From assembly GCA_019636615.1 (NCBI GenBank), contig JAHBXF010000002.1:560001-624000 (forward strand): a stretch of 64,000 nucleotides of DNA, given 5' to 3'. The DNA is from Phycisphaeraceae bacterium (GTDB lineage Bacteria; Planctomycetota; Phycisphaerae; Phycisphaerales; UBA1924). The notes beneath the pieces are model-generated. The model was not told where the DNA came from and searched no databases. It saw only the letters and a program-made list of their open reading frames with translations. How positions within the stretch are numbered: position 1 is the stretch's first letter; each line of letters opens with the position of its first letter. Shown here piece by piece: positions 16,254 to 24,776 of the stretch. Both the position numbers and the translations under genes were made by a program.

Positions 16254-18503
16254 TCATGTTGTCGCGGACGACGTGGCTATGGGCGGTGGCGCAATCGTCA
16301 TGTTCGGCGCAGGCCTTCGCACACGTTTGACGCTGGCGACAAGCAACGCTGCTCGATCAGGGGAGAGGGGTCTGCGGCCGAAGGCCGCGGCGTACAGGGC
16401 TTCCGCGGCGTCAACGAGCGGCTGGGCCGCTTCCCCGTGGACTCGGCGGAGAATCACCGCCCGCCCAAGAAGGGGTGTTGACACCTCAGAACCCGCGGCG
16501 GGGTCGAGGCGTTTGAAGGCGCGGCGCACGGCGGCGAGGAGGGCTCGTTCGCTGTGCAGGAGGTGGAGGTTGGCGTGTCGACCCGGCCGTCTGGCAGGGA
16601 ATGCGAACCGCTTGTAGAGGACCGCCGCGCCACGTAGAAGCGCCAGACTCACGCCGGCACCGATGATCCACCACAGAAGGTTGCGCCAACCGCTTCCGGG
16701 GCGGACACCGCCGCGACGTCCGCTGGGAGTGCCCGCCCATTCATCAACGGCCATGAACCATGGGCGTCTGGCGCTGTCGCCGCCGAACATCTGGTTTTGT
16801 GCGGAGAGATCAAACCCGATGAAACGGCTGCTCCATGCGTTCTGGAGGGAATCGGCGGCGCGAGCAAAGGCGGCACGCAGGCCGGTCTGCCGCATGCGTG
16901 CCTGGGTGAGCGATCCCGGCGGGGTGGGGTCGAAGGTCCGCCACACGCCGGGGGCGATCTGGGCTTCGACCCAGGCGTGGGCATTGGCCGCGCGAACGAT
17001 GTAGAGGTCTCGGGCTTCGTCGAACTCATTGGCGACATACCCCGCCACAACGCGGGCCGGGACTCCCGCGGCAAGGCTCATGGCCGCGAGGGCGGCGGCG
17101 AACTGCTCGCAATGTCCGCGGCGTGCATCACGCAGGAACCACTCGATCGGCTCTGCATTGAGCGGCGGCGGGGTGCCCTGCAGCGTGTACGTGAACGAGG
17201 TGCGGAGGTGGGCTTCGAGTAGGCGGAGTGCGCGGGAGTCATCACTTCGATCTCGCTGGGCGGGATCGATCGGGATTGATGCCTGCGCCAGCACCCGTGC
17301 GGCCTCGTCGTAGACAAGTTCAGAGGGGAAACTGACAAGGCCACGCGCATCGCGAGATACACGGGACTCGTCGATCTCCGGGAGTGACCGCACTGTGTAG
17401 GAAAGGTCGCGGGCCGCATCGCGCAGGACGATGCCGCCGGTCAGAGAGTCGTACCAGAGGTCGCCACCCCCCGGGACCGAGACCCACAAGGGCCTGTGAA
17501 CGCAGAAGAGCGATGTTTCGCCGGAGACGGCTTGCAGCATTCGCACCTGTTGAATGACAACACGGCGGGGATCTGGGCTTGTGGGTTCGTCACGAGACCG
17601 CCAGAGGTGACTCTCGGTGATCGCGCGGGTCAGGCGTCGAAGTGTGGACGACTCGCCCGCGACCTCGGGCGAGCGCGACCACGAGCCGTTGCGGTAGGTG
17701 TCGAGCACGGCGCCCCGCAGGTACCAGGCGCGGGATTCTGAACCGATGGGCTGATCGAAGCCGTCTGTGACACGCAGTTCGAGCACCGGGGCCTGCGACT
17801 CGCTGATGGTGCCACCGAGATTGAGGTCGATGAAGTCTCGAAAACCCGTGACCCTTGACGTTGAAGAGGCCTCGCCGAACTGGCCCATGCCGATGCCGCG
17901 GGGAACGAAGATGAACACGGCCGTCGCGATGACGATTGAAAGGACCGAGGTTGTCAAGCTCCAGCGGCGGACTGATCGCCGCAGCCTTTGGCGCGCGGCC
18001 GTGTCGAGATCGCGGGGCGAGCCCGTGGCGCGCTCGGAAGCGGCGTGGAGTTGGTACCACATCACCGCGAAAGGCAGGAGAAGCGCCTGCACCAGCAGAA
18101 TGAGCCCGAGGGGGAGGGAGACATCCGATAGTGTGGCGCCGATGGTGAGGAAGATGCAGACGGTGATGATCTGGCCGTAGTCTCCGGCGCGCCGGCGTTC
18201 CCAGATCTTCACGATGAGCACGAGGGTGAGCAGCCACTGAAAGGATGAGATCGCGTCGCGTTCCATCCAACCCCGGAGGATGGCCGTCGCGAGCATCGCA
18301 ACGAGGAGAATGTTGGTAGCCCATCGCGGCAGAGACAGGCTCTTGCCTTGTTCGTTGAACCACCACCCGACACCGCACGCCGTGGCAACGACCAGAAGCA
18401 CCGCGGCGCCCTCCTGGAGCGAGAAGGCAAGAAGGCTCAGCGACATCATGACGATGACGCACAGCCTCATTCGGCGGTGGATGACCCGTGAAGAGGGGAT
18501 CAT
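16254..18503 (-). CDS. TgpA-like membrane transglutaminase-domain protein
   Basis: 749 residues from the ATG at 18503, which overlaps the DUF58 stop as ATGA. The N-terminal third holds about five or six transmembrane helices (residues roughly 12-48, 62-78, 88-100, 112-150, 183-201). A periplasmic region follows, then a transglutaminase-like core with a complete Cys-His-Asp triad: C465 in RRGHCEQFA, H509 in ANAHAWVE, D525 in TFDPTPPG. One more membrane helix lies near residue 595, followed by a cytoplasmic DUF4129-like tail. TgpA-type proteins usually sit beside DUF58 and a MoxR ATPase. Here DUF58 is present but no MoxR gene is adjacent. Substrate unknown. Confidence 0.9.
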   Translation of the reverse strand: MIPSSRVIHRRMRLCVIVMMSLSLLAFSLQEGAAVLLVVATACGVGWWFNEQGKSLSLPRWATNILLVAMLATAILRGWMERDAISSFQWLLTLVLIVKIWERRRAGDYGQIITVCIFLTIGATLSDVSLPLGLILLVQALLLPFAVMWYQLHAASERATGSPRDLDTAARQRLRRSVRRWSLTTSVLSIVIATAVFIFVPRGIGMGQFGEASSTSRVTGFRDFIDLNLGGTISESQAPVLELRVTDGFDQPIGSESRAWYLRGAVLDTYRNGSWSRSPEVAGESSTLRRLTRAITESHLWRSRDEPTSPDPRRVVIQQVRMLQAVSGETSLFCVHRPLWVSVPGGGDLWYDSLTGGIVLRDAARDLSYTVRSLPEIDESRVSRDARGLVSFPSELVYDEAARVLAQASIPIDPAQRDRSDDSRALRLLEAHLRTSFTYTLQGTPPPLNAEPIEWFLRDARRGHCEQFAAALAAMSLAAGVPARVVAGYVANEFDEARDLYIVRAANAHAWVEAQIAPGVWRTFDPTPPGSLTQARMRQTGLRAAFARAADSLQNAWSSRFIGFDLSAQNQMFGGDSARRPWFMAVDEWAGTPSGRRGGVRPGSGWRNLLWWIIGAGVSLALLRGAAVLYKRFAFPARRPGRHANLHLLHSERALLAAVRRAFKRLDPAAGSEVSTPLLGRAVILRRVHGEAAQPLVDAAEALYAAAFGRRPLSPDRAALLVASVKRVRRPAPNMTIAPPPIATSSATT

Positions 18504-19627
18504 GCGGCTGCCCCGGGGGGTTGGAGCGGGGCATCTCCGGCGATGACTTCGAAGACGCGGGCGCGCCGGGGCATGGCCGGCGGCGATGTCTGTGCGGGTG
18601 GGGCCGCGTCTGGCGACCAGCGGGCGAGCGACATGAGAACTCGATCGATCTGCCGAGGGCCCGTGCCGCGCGCGGCGATCACCCTCTCGTCGATCGCCAG
18701 CGTGACTGGCGCGCCGTGCCGCAACAGGTGCACGGCCTGACTGGCGGCGCGGCTCAATGCGGTTTCGACGGCATCGCCGGGAGCGGCTGAGGTGCGGACA
18801 TGGACGATGCAATCATGTTCTTCAATGAACGCGGTTTCGCGGACCAGCACCCGGTCGAAGCGGGCGGAGGCCTTCCACGCGACTGATCTGGGGTCATCGC
18901 CTGGCACGTAATCACGCAGGCTCCAGAACTCGGGCCCTTGGCCCGGTCGCGGACGGCTGAGCGCATCCTCGCTCGAGGGAGCGTCTGCGGCGTTGCGGGG
19001 TTTGAGGCCGGCGCGGTCGATGCGGGGCCACACAAGAACTTCGCCCGGATGCGAAATCACCACGCTTTTGCGGGTGACGCCGAAGGGAAATGTGCTTGAA
19101 ATGATGATGTCATCGAGGGGTGCGACCCCCCGCCTGATCGCACGGAGGCGGGCTTCAACGATGGTCTCGCTGCCCGGGCTCAGGTGCGCAACGACCGCCG
19201 CGCCGGTCAAGGTCAGGCCGCCGGGCCCGGCGCGTGCCGGCTTCCAGAATGGCCCGCCGGAACGTTCTTCGATCGTGATCCCCATCAGCGCGAAGAAACG
19301 GCTGGTGTTGCGGACGCGGTATCGGATGATGACTTCTTCGCCCACGCCGGCGGCGATGACCGCGACGCGCTCAACGGTGATACCCAGGAGGTTGATGCCG
19401 CTGAGGAAGCCGGAGACGATGAGCCCCCCCACCGCCATGCCGAAGATGGCGAAGAGCAGGTTGTTCTGGCCGTTGATCGCGCCGATCACCAGCACCACAG
19501 AGGTGCCCGCGTATGCAAGTCCGGGCCAGTGGAAGTGGTAACGACGGGCGACCAGACGGGGGCGCAGCGACACGGCCGGCGTTGTGACGGCGCTGGGGAT
19601 GGCTCGCGGGCTGGTCGTCGCGGGCAT
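18500..19627 (-). CDS. DUF58 domain-containing membrane protein
   Basis: 375 residues. Two hydrophobic helices near residues 36-70 are followed by a beta-rich region and the DUF58 core with its hallmark EFWSLRDYVPGDDPRSVAWK, a vWA-like fold. DUF58 proteins normally act with MoxR AAA ATPases and transglutaminase-like partners, and the TgpA-like gene overlaps this stop by 4 bases, indicating translational coupling. scpB lies 71 bases upstream on the same strand. No Shine-Dalgarno is seen at the ATG at 19627, so coupling or an alternative start is possible. Confidence 0.88.
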   Translation of the reverse strand: MPATTSPRAIPSAVTTPAVSLRPRLVARRYHFHWPGLAYAGTSVVLVIGAINGQNNLLFAIFGMAVGGLIVSGFLSGINLLGITVERVAVIAAGVGEEVIIRYRVRNTSRFFALMGITIEERSGGPFWKPARAGPGGLTLTGAAVVAHLSPGSETIVEARLRAIRRGVAPLDDIIISSTFPFGVTRKSVVISHPGEVLVWPRIDRAGLKPRNAADAPSSEDALSRPRPGQGPEFWSLRDYVPGDDPRSVAWKASARFDRVLVRETAFIEEHDCIVHVRTSAAPGDAVETALSRAASQAVHLLRHGAPVTLAIDERVIAARGTGPRQIDRVLMSLARWSPDAAPPAQTSPPAMPRRARVFEVIAGDAPLQPPGAAA

Positions 19628-19698
19628 GGTGGGCAGTTCCGCGGCGGGACGAATGGGTGTGCCGCCGCACGATGTTCGTCTGGCCGTGGGGAGAGGTT

Positions 19699-20364
19699 TC
19701 AGGCCATGGGCCGTAGTTCGGCGAGCGTGGGCAGGTCTTTGATGGAAGCGAGCCCGAAGTGGTCGAGGAACTGCTTTGTTGTGCCGTAGAGCATCGGCCT
19801 GCCGAGTTCTTCGGCGCGTCCTTTCACGGTGACCAGCCGCCTGTCCATGAGGCTGCGCAGCACTTCACCGCACGAAACCCCTCTGATGGCTTCGAGTTGT
19901 GCGCGGGTGATCGGTTGTTTGTACGCGATGATGGCGAGTGTTTCAACGCCGGCCCGCGTGAGTTTGCCCGCGGAACGAAGCCGCTGGAACGCGGCCAGCG
20001 TGTCGGCATATTCCGGCAGTGTCATGACGCGCAGGCCGCCGGAAACGCTCTCGATGCGGAAAGAGCGTCCGGACTGTTCATAGACGCTGTTCAGGTGCGC
20101 TACGACCTGCGCCACGAGTACGCACGCGGCCTCTACGGCCTTGGCGCTCGATGGCCTTCCCCGCGGCTTTGGGGCGGGCGCCTCGGCGCTCTCCCGGCTG
20201 TCGTCTTCGTCGGGGATGGTGATAAGCCCGAGCGCGGCCGCGATTCGCTCTGACTGCAGAGGTCGATCCGTGCTCATCAGGATCGCCTCTGTCCGGGGCG
20301 CGAGATGAGCGAGTTGCTGATCGTCGATCGTTGGGGCGGCGGGCTCGGTGGAGGTGTCCGTCAT
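19699..20364 (-). CDS. scpB: Segregation and condensation protein B
   Basis: 221 residues of the ScpB kleisin-associated family, two winged-helix domains that bind the ScpA kleisin of the SMC complex and assist chromosome organisation. Recognisable segments are RPLQSERIAAALGL, FRIESVSGGLRVMT and the diagnostic TLAIIAYKQPITRAQLEAIRGV followed by RPMLYGTTKQFLDHFGL. It carries an Ala/Pro/Arg-rich insertion (about residues 55-80) between the helices. scpA, often adjacent, is not in the window. Very likely. Confidence 0.93.
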   Translation of the reverse strand: MTDTSTEPAAPTIDDQQLAHLAPRTEAILMSTDRPLQSERIAAALGLITIPDEDDSRESAEAPAPKPRGRPSSAKAVEAACVLVAQVVAHLNSVYEQSGRSFRIESVSGGLRVMTLPEYADTLAAFQRLRSAGKLTRAGVETLAIIAYKQPITRAQLEAIRGVSCGEVLRSLMDRRLVTVKGRAEELGRPMLYGTTKQFLDHFGLASIKDLPTLAELRPMA

Positions 20365-20433
20365 GGTCGGAGTTTCGCTGGCGTTGAGCGGGGCAGGAAG
20401 CGGGTGTGGCGGCGGCTCGGGCGGGATGAACGC

Positions 20434-21615
20434 TCAGGACTCTACGAGGGCAGCGAGCAGTTCGCTCACGCCTTGAGACCGAGTCGCGACGGTTTCGAGG
20501 ATGGGCCGTCGCCCGGCAACATCGCGGAGGTCTCGCACCAGTTCGTGCTCTCCCGGATGGTCGGCCTTGTTGCAGACAAAGACGTCGGCGATTTCAAGGA
20601 TGCCGGCCTTGTCCATCTGCACGGCGTCGCCCATACCTGGTGTGAGAACGACGGCGGTTGTGTCAACAAAGCCGCGGATTCTGGTCTCGTTCTGGCCGGC
20701 ACCAACGGTTTCTACGAAGACCAGGTCGAAGGCGTCGGGGCCCTCGTGAGCCCCGCCGATGAGGTCGATGATCTCTGGCAGGCCGGAGTAGTCTTCCCCG
20801 CTGATGGCGAGGCTGCGGTAGTAGACTGTTTCGTCCAGCGCGTTGAAATCGACGCGGAGACGGTCGCCCAGCAGTGCGCCGCTGGTGATCGGGCTCATGG
20901 GGTCGAACGCGATGACCGCGCACCGCCCCGAATAGCCCGGCGCCCCTTCTTTCGCCCGGCGGGAGAACTCGGCCGCCATCTGTGCCACCAGTGTGGATTT
21001 GCCCGCGCCCGGGGAGCCCGTCACACCGATCACCCGCCGAGGGCGACGCTTGACGGCGCCTTGGCGCAGGGGCGAGCCGGCGTGGGCCAGCGAAATATCT
21101 CGCGAGAGTTGGGCTGTTCGGTTGAGCGTCGATCCCGGGGGGGCAGTCAGCGTGGCGCCCCGCGGTCGCACCGCGTCTCGTACGGCATTGACGATGTCAG
21201 CCAGCCCAACCCCGGTTGTGAAACAGCGAGAAACCCCCGCCTCGGCGAGTTTGGGGAGGTCTTCCTGGGGCAGAATGCCGCCCATGTAGACAGGCAGGTC
21301 GGGACGGCCGAGCCTGGCGAGTTCGGAGAGGAGTCTGGGCCCGAGAACCATGTGCGAGTTGGACATCATGGAGGCGCAGACGACATCGCAGTCTTCATCG
21401 CGGGCTGAGATGGCCAGGCTGCGGGGGGTTTGCCACAGCCCCGAGTAGATCACGTGCACGCCGGAATCACGCAGCGCCCGGGCGATGACCTTGACGCCGC
21501 GGTCGTGCCCGTCCAGGCCCATTTTGCCCAGAAGCACCCTGGGGCGATGCGGGAGGTCGGCGCAACGGTCCTTTTTCTCGAACTCTGTCGTGGGCACGTT
21601 GATGGCTGTCGTCAT
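20434..21615 (-). CDS. Cobalamin-binding domain fused to MeaB/ArgK G-protein chaperone
   Basis: 393 residues. Residues about 24-150 form a B12-binding domain with the base-off DxHxxG motif D35-G-H37-D-R-G40, then SMMSNSH and the GGI loop. Residues about 190-393 form a MeaB/ArgK-type GTPase with P-loop GSPGAGKST (200-208), switch-region ETVGAGQNE and base-recognition NKAD (349-352). This is the order of the first half of IcmF (fused isobutyryl-CoA mutase), but the mutase barrel is absent. It is therefore likely the small-subunit/chaperone part of a split acyl-CoA mutase, with the large subunit elsewhere. AAGGAAAG precedes the ATG, and TACAAT at 21654-21659 may be its -10. Confidence 0.88.
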   Translation of the reverse strand: MTTAINVPTTEFEKKDRCADLPHRPRVLLGKMGLDGHDRGVKVIARALRDSGVHVIYSGLWQTPRSLAISARDEDCDVVCASMMSNSHMVLGPRLLSELARLGRPDLPVYMGGILPQEDLPKLAEAGVSRCFTTGVGLADIVNAVRDAVRPRGATLTAPPGSTLNRTAQLSRDISLAHAGSPLRQGAVKRRPRRVIGVTGSPGAGKSTLVAQMAAEFSRRAKEGAPGYSGRCAVIAFDPMSPITSGALLGDRLRVDFNALDETVYYRSLAISGEDYSGLPEIIDLIGGAHEGPDAFDLVFVETVGAGQNETRIRGFVDTTAVVLTPGMGDAVQMDKAGILEIADVFVCNKADHPGEHELVRDLRDVAGRRPILETVATRSQGVSELLAALVES

Positions 21616-21653
21616 GCGCTTTCCTTGGGCTGCTGTGGAGCGTGAGAGGGGGC

Positions 21654-21659
21654 ATTGTA
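21654..21659 (-). promoter_or_regulatory. Possible -10 of the B12/GTPase fusion gene
   Basis: TACAAT on the minus strand about 38 bases before the ATG at 21615. No matching -35 was found at 16-18 bases. The gene has a normal Shine-Dalgarno, so this would be a leadered transcript. Confidence 0.35.
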
Positions 21660-21753
21660 CAACAGCATGCGAACATCCGCCGCCCCGGGGAGGGCGAAAA
21701 GCAGGGCATGCACGGAACAGGATCTGGCGAGGGTGTGAAGGGTGTTCCCGACG

Positions 21754-21759
21754 TAGACT
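21754..21759 (+). promoter_or_regulatory. Possible -10 of the queuosine transporter gene
   Basis: TAGACT lies 8 bases before the GTG at 21768, supporting that start and a leaderless message. No -35 resembling TTGACA is present. Confidence 0.35.
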
Positions 21760-21767
21760 CTACCCGC

Positions 21768-22613
21768 GTGACCCGAACACCATCGCCGGACTCGAAACCC
21801 ATCCCAACGTCTGACGCGGCCCTCACCGCGGAGGAGGCGGCGCGGCTGCGGACGCAGATGGAGAGCCTGACCAACATGTCGAAAGGGTACAGGCTGTACG
21901 TGTGGCTGGCGTGCTTTTTCTGCTCGTGCCTGATCATCGCCGACATCGTGGGCATCAAACTCTTCCGGATTCCGCTGGGTGTCGCGTTGCCGCTGCCGGG
22001 GCTGGATTCACCGATCGAGGCCATCGTCCACACGTGCGGGATGCTGACTTTCCCGTTGACGTTCATCCTGACCGACCTGATCAACGACTACTACGGCAAA
22101 AAGGGGGCCAGGCGCATCACGTGGATGGGCCTGGCCATGGCGTCGTTCGTCTTTGTCGTGATCAACATCGCGGAGCACATGCCCTACCTGGATGCGCCGT
22201 ACAACGTCAGGAAGGAGTCGTTCGACGCGGTCTTCTCCTCCGCCAAGATCATGTACGTGGCGTCGCTGATCGCGTACACCGTGGGGCAACTGAGCGACAT
22301 CTTTCTCTTCGGGGTCATCAAGAAGTTGACCCGCGGGCGTTACATCTGGCTGCGGGCCACCGGCAGCACGCTGATCTCGCAGTTCATCGACAGCGTCATC
22401 GTTTCGGTGATGGCGTGGCATGTGCTGCGGCACTTATTCCCGGAAGAGGGCTCGCCGCCGATGGCGCTTCAGGACGCGGTGAAGACCGGGCTGACGGGGT
22501 ATGTGCTGAAGTTTTTCCTCGCCATCGGCGTGACCCCGGTTATTTATATTGGGCACATGCTTATCCGCAAATACATCGGCATCCGTCCGCTGCCCAGCGA
22601 TCAAATTTCGTAA
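21768..22613 (+). CDS. yhhQ: Queuosine precursor transporter (YhhQ family)
   Basis: About 281 residues from GTG 21768 (a longer frame reaches 21642, and the ATG codons in it lack signals). Six hydrophobic segments follow a polar N-terminus of about 45 residues. Family marks include LTFPLTFILTDLINDYYGKK, with the conserved Asp/Tyr cluster in the second helix, GQLSDIFLFGVIKK and STLISQFIDSVI. YhhQ imports preQ0/preQ1, the precursor of queuosine in tRNA anticodons. No queuosine synthesis gene is adjacent. It is followed after 45 bases by an independently promoted gene. Confidence 0.9.
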   Translation: MTRTPSPDSKPIPTSDAALTAEEAARLRTQMESLTNMSKGYRLYVWLACFFCSCLIIADIVGIKLFRIPLGVALPLPGLDSPIEAIVHTCGMLTFPLTFILTDLINDYYGKKGARRITWMGLAMASFVFVVINIAEHMPYLDAPYNVRKESFDAVFSSAKIMYVASLIAYTVGQLSDIFLFGVIKKLTRGRYIWLRATGSTLISQFIDSVIVSVMAWHVLRHLFPEEGSPPMALQDAVKTGLTGYVLKFFLAIGVTPVIYIGHMLIRKYIGIRPLPSDQIS

Positions 22614-22622
22614 CACAAGGGA

Positions 22623-22652
22623 TTGACGCGCCCCGGCGTGGGCGGGTATTCT
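22623..22652 (+). promoter_or_regulatory. Strong predicted promoter, leaderless
   Basis: TTGACG (22623-22628), 18 bases, TATTCT (22647-22652), then 6 bases to the ATG at 22659. It is the best consensus match in the window and has no room for a Shine-Dalgarno, so translation should begin at the transcript 5' end. Confidence 0.7.
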
Positions 22653-22658
22653 GTGGCC

Positions 22659-23168
22659 ATGGGGTCACCTGTCAAAGTCGTTGCGCTCGTGCTGGTGGTG
22701 TCGGTCGGCGCGCTGGTCGGGTATCAGATAGTCGTTTCGGCTCAGAGCCAGCGCACCATCAACGCGCAGCAGAGCACCTCGCCCCCGCCCGGGGCGGTCT
22801 TTGTGGAATATGAGCCCGAGGGGATTGTCTCAAGCGTGGCCAGCGCCCGCCGCAGAGAGCAGCGGGAAGAGATCGCTTCGTACTACGAGGGGCTCTGGGT
22901 GCCCGATGCGGGGTGGGAACACGAGGTTGTTGACGTGACCCCCGAATCGCTCGGCACCGCGGTGCGCATGTTCACCGCGACGGGCGGCATCACGGGCGGG
23001 TATTACACGGTTGCCGTCTTTCCCACGCTTGATCAGCCCGTGAAGAAAGGCGACCGCGTGCGGTATCAGGGAGAGATCAAGCGCGTCGAGGTTCTCCCGA
23101 CCCCGGGTGTGCCCACCCAGAGGATTCTGCTGCACAACTGCCGCCTGATCAGCGTCACGCGCATGTGA
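22659..23168 (+). CDS. Membrane-anchored hypothetical protein
   Basis: 169 residues from ATG 22659. The apparent upstream frame runs into the -35 element and is not coding. A hydrophobic N-terminal helix (about residues 5-25), with no lipobox or clear cleavage site, anchors a soluble domain of unknown family. Features: a Gln/Ser/Pro linker, an Arg/Glu-rich helix (SARRREQREEIASYYE) and a small beta domain near the end (VKKGDRVRYQGEIKRVEVLP). That domain resembles an OB-like or lipoyl-like barrel by pattern only. Two cysteines are not obvious. Function cannot be assigned. Confidence 0.72.
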   Translation: MGSPVKVVALVLVVSVGALVGYQIVVSAQSQRTINAQQSTSPPPGAVFVEYEPEGIVSSVASARRREQREEIASYYEGLWVPDAGWEHEVVDVTPESLGTAVRMFTATGGITGGYYTVAVFPTLDQPVKKGDRVRYQGEIKRVEVLPTPGVPTQRILLHNCRLISVTRM

Positions 23169-23202
23169 TGTGCCGCGCAGAAGGGCCCGGGCCCCGCTTC
23201 GC

Positions 23203-24663
23203 TCAACCGGCGGCCTTGGCCAGCCCGCGCTCGATGCAGGCAAAGACGCGGGGCCAGTCGGTCTCCTTCATCACGGGCAACGGTGGGAGCATGCGCATGT
23301 GGTACGGGCCGTGGCCGCAGTAAAAGAGAATGACGCCTTCATCGAACGCGGCGCGGCAGGCGCTCATGATGCGGGCTTTGTCGCCGCCGAACGGGGTGAA
23401 GCGCATCATTCCGCCCAGACCGCCCGAGAGCCCTTCGACCTCCGGAACGGCGGGGAACCACCGCGGATGTTTGGCCACCAGGGCCGCGACCTGCTCGCGG
23501 AAGAGCGCGTGGTGACGGGCGAAAGCCCCTTGCGGGCCGTAGAAGTCGCCGTCTCGAAGCCGCTCGATGATGCGTTGTCCTACACGGAAACTCTGCCCTT
23601 CGCCGGTGAAGGTGCCGGAAAGAAGCCCAGCCTTGGGGTTGTACGCCTCGGTGAACATGGTCACGCAGGCCTGGGTCATTTTGCCGACGCAGAAGACGTC
23701 GACATACTCGCCGAGGTTGAACTGTTCGAACGCGAACATGCGTTCGAGGCGGCCGAAGGTCTGGATTTCGTCGTCCCACACCGCGATGGAGTGGGCTTTG
23801 CACACATCGATGAGCGCCTTGAAATAGTCGCGGTCTCCCACGTTGAAACCGCCTTCGCCCTGCACGAGTTCGAAGATGAAGCAGGCGTGCTGGCCTGGGT
23901 AGCGGTGGATGTATTGCTCCAGGTGAGAGACCGCCATGTCGATAAACCGGGCTTTGCCCATGCGTGATGCGGCCACGCTGTCGAAGAAGGGCATGTAATC
24001 GACATGGGTGTTGAGGGGGATGCCCTCGCGGCCGAGGTGGCTGTCGCCGATGGCCAGCATCGTGTTCGAACGGCCCATGAAGCAGTCTTTAAAAGCGATC
24101 ACGCGGTTGGCCGGGGCGTGCTTCTGAAAACAAACCTTCAAGGCGTTCTCGTTGGCCATGGCCCCGCTGGTGCTGACATAGGCGTGTTTGAGGTCGCTGT
24201 GTTTGCTCGCCTGCGCGAGCAGCGTTTCGGCGAACTCGTAGGCGTCAAAGTTGGAGAGCAGGTTGCCGTGCTTCACCGTGTCGTCAAGGCCCGCTTCGAG
24301 AGAGGCGCGGCACAGGTCCGTGTCGCTGTGGCCGAAGAAGTGAACCCCGATGCCGCAGATCATGTCCCACTTCACGCTGCCGTCGGCGAGTTCGACCAGG
24401 GCGCCGTTGCCAAGCCCAGCGCCGATGTACGGGTAGAGAAGCGGGCGGCCCCTCACGGCGGCGGCGCGTGACATGAGCGTGTCGTACTCGGCTTTCAGAT
24501 CGGGGCGCGGGGGACGGATGTCCGTGATTTCAGCGCTGCGGCGGGAGACTTCGTTGACGATGGTATCGATCGCGCCCTGAACTGCCGGGGAATGACGGAG
24601 TTGGGCGCCCAGTGTGCGGTTCTGTGCCTGGTGAGGGGCGCTGGGGGTGGCGGCTGTCGTCAT
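23203..24663 (-). CDS. Class III PLP-dependent aminotransferase
   Basis: 486 residues of the ornithine/lysine/4-aminobutyrate aminotransferase fold. The cofactor-binding segment is STSGAMANENALK (about 165-176). The Asp that holds the pyridine nitrogen is in DDEIQTFGR (about 297-305), and the Schiff-base lysine is K328 in VFCVGKMTQ. The C-terminus has the YHMRMLPPLPV substrate-end motif. Substrate specificity cannot be read, but the long N-terminus and these motifs resemble lysine 6-aminotransferase-type enzymes. Start at ATG 24663, because the frame upstream to 24867 has no family similarity. The M20 peptidase gene is 113 bases upstream on the same strand, so the two may act on related amino acids. 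Confidence 0.88.
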   Translation of the reverse strand: MTTAATPSAPHQAQNRTLGAQLRHSPAVQGAIDTIVNEVSRRSAEITDIRPPRPDLKAEYDTLMSRAAAVRGRPLLYPYIGAGLGNGALVELADGSVKWDMICGIGVHFFGHSDTDLCRASLEAGLDDTVKHGNLLSNFDAYEFAETLLAQASKHSDLKHAYVSTSGAMANENALKVCFQKHAPANRVIAFKDCFMGRSNTMLAIGDSHLGREGIPLNTHVDYMPFFDSVAASRMGKARFIDMAVSHLEQYIHRYPGQHACFIFELVQGEGGFNVGDRDYFKALIDVCKAHSIAVWDDEIQTFGRLERMFAFEQFNLGEYVDVFCVGKMTQACVTMFTEAYNPKAGLLSGTFTGEGQSFRVGQRIIERLRDGDFYGPQGAFARHHALFREQVAALVAKHPRWFPAVPEVEGLSGGLGGMMRFTPFGGDKARIMSACRAAFDEGVILFYCGHGPYHMRMLPPLPVMKETDWPRVFACIERGLAKAAG

Positions 24664-24776
24664 AGGGGAGTCTTTCGGGGCATTCAGCGGGGACGGGTCG
24701 CGCGCGACCACCGCGGCGGCGTTCTTCAATCGGTCAACTTGGCGGGCGAGCCGCAGCATCAGCCGCCCACGGAAGG

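Noticed and set aside
20305-21408. 367-codon plus-strand open frame over the B12/GTPase gene
   Set aside because: Shadow frame; opposite strand has full domain motifs.
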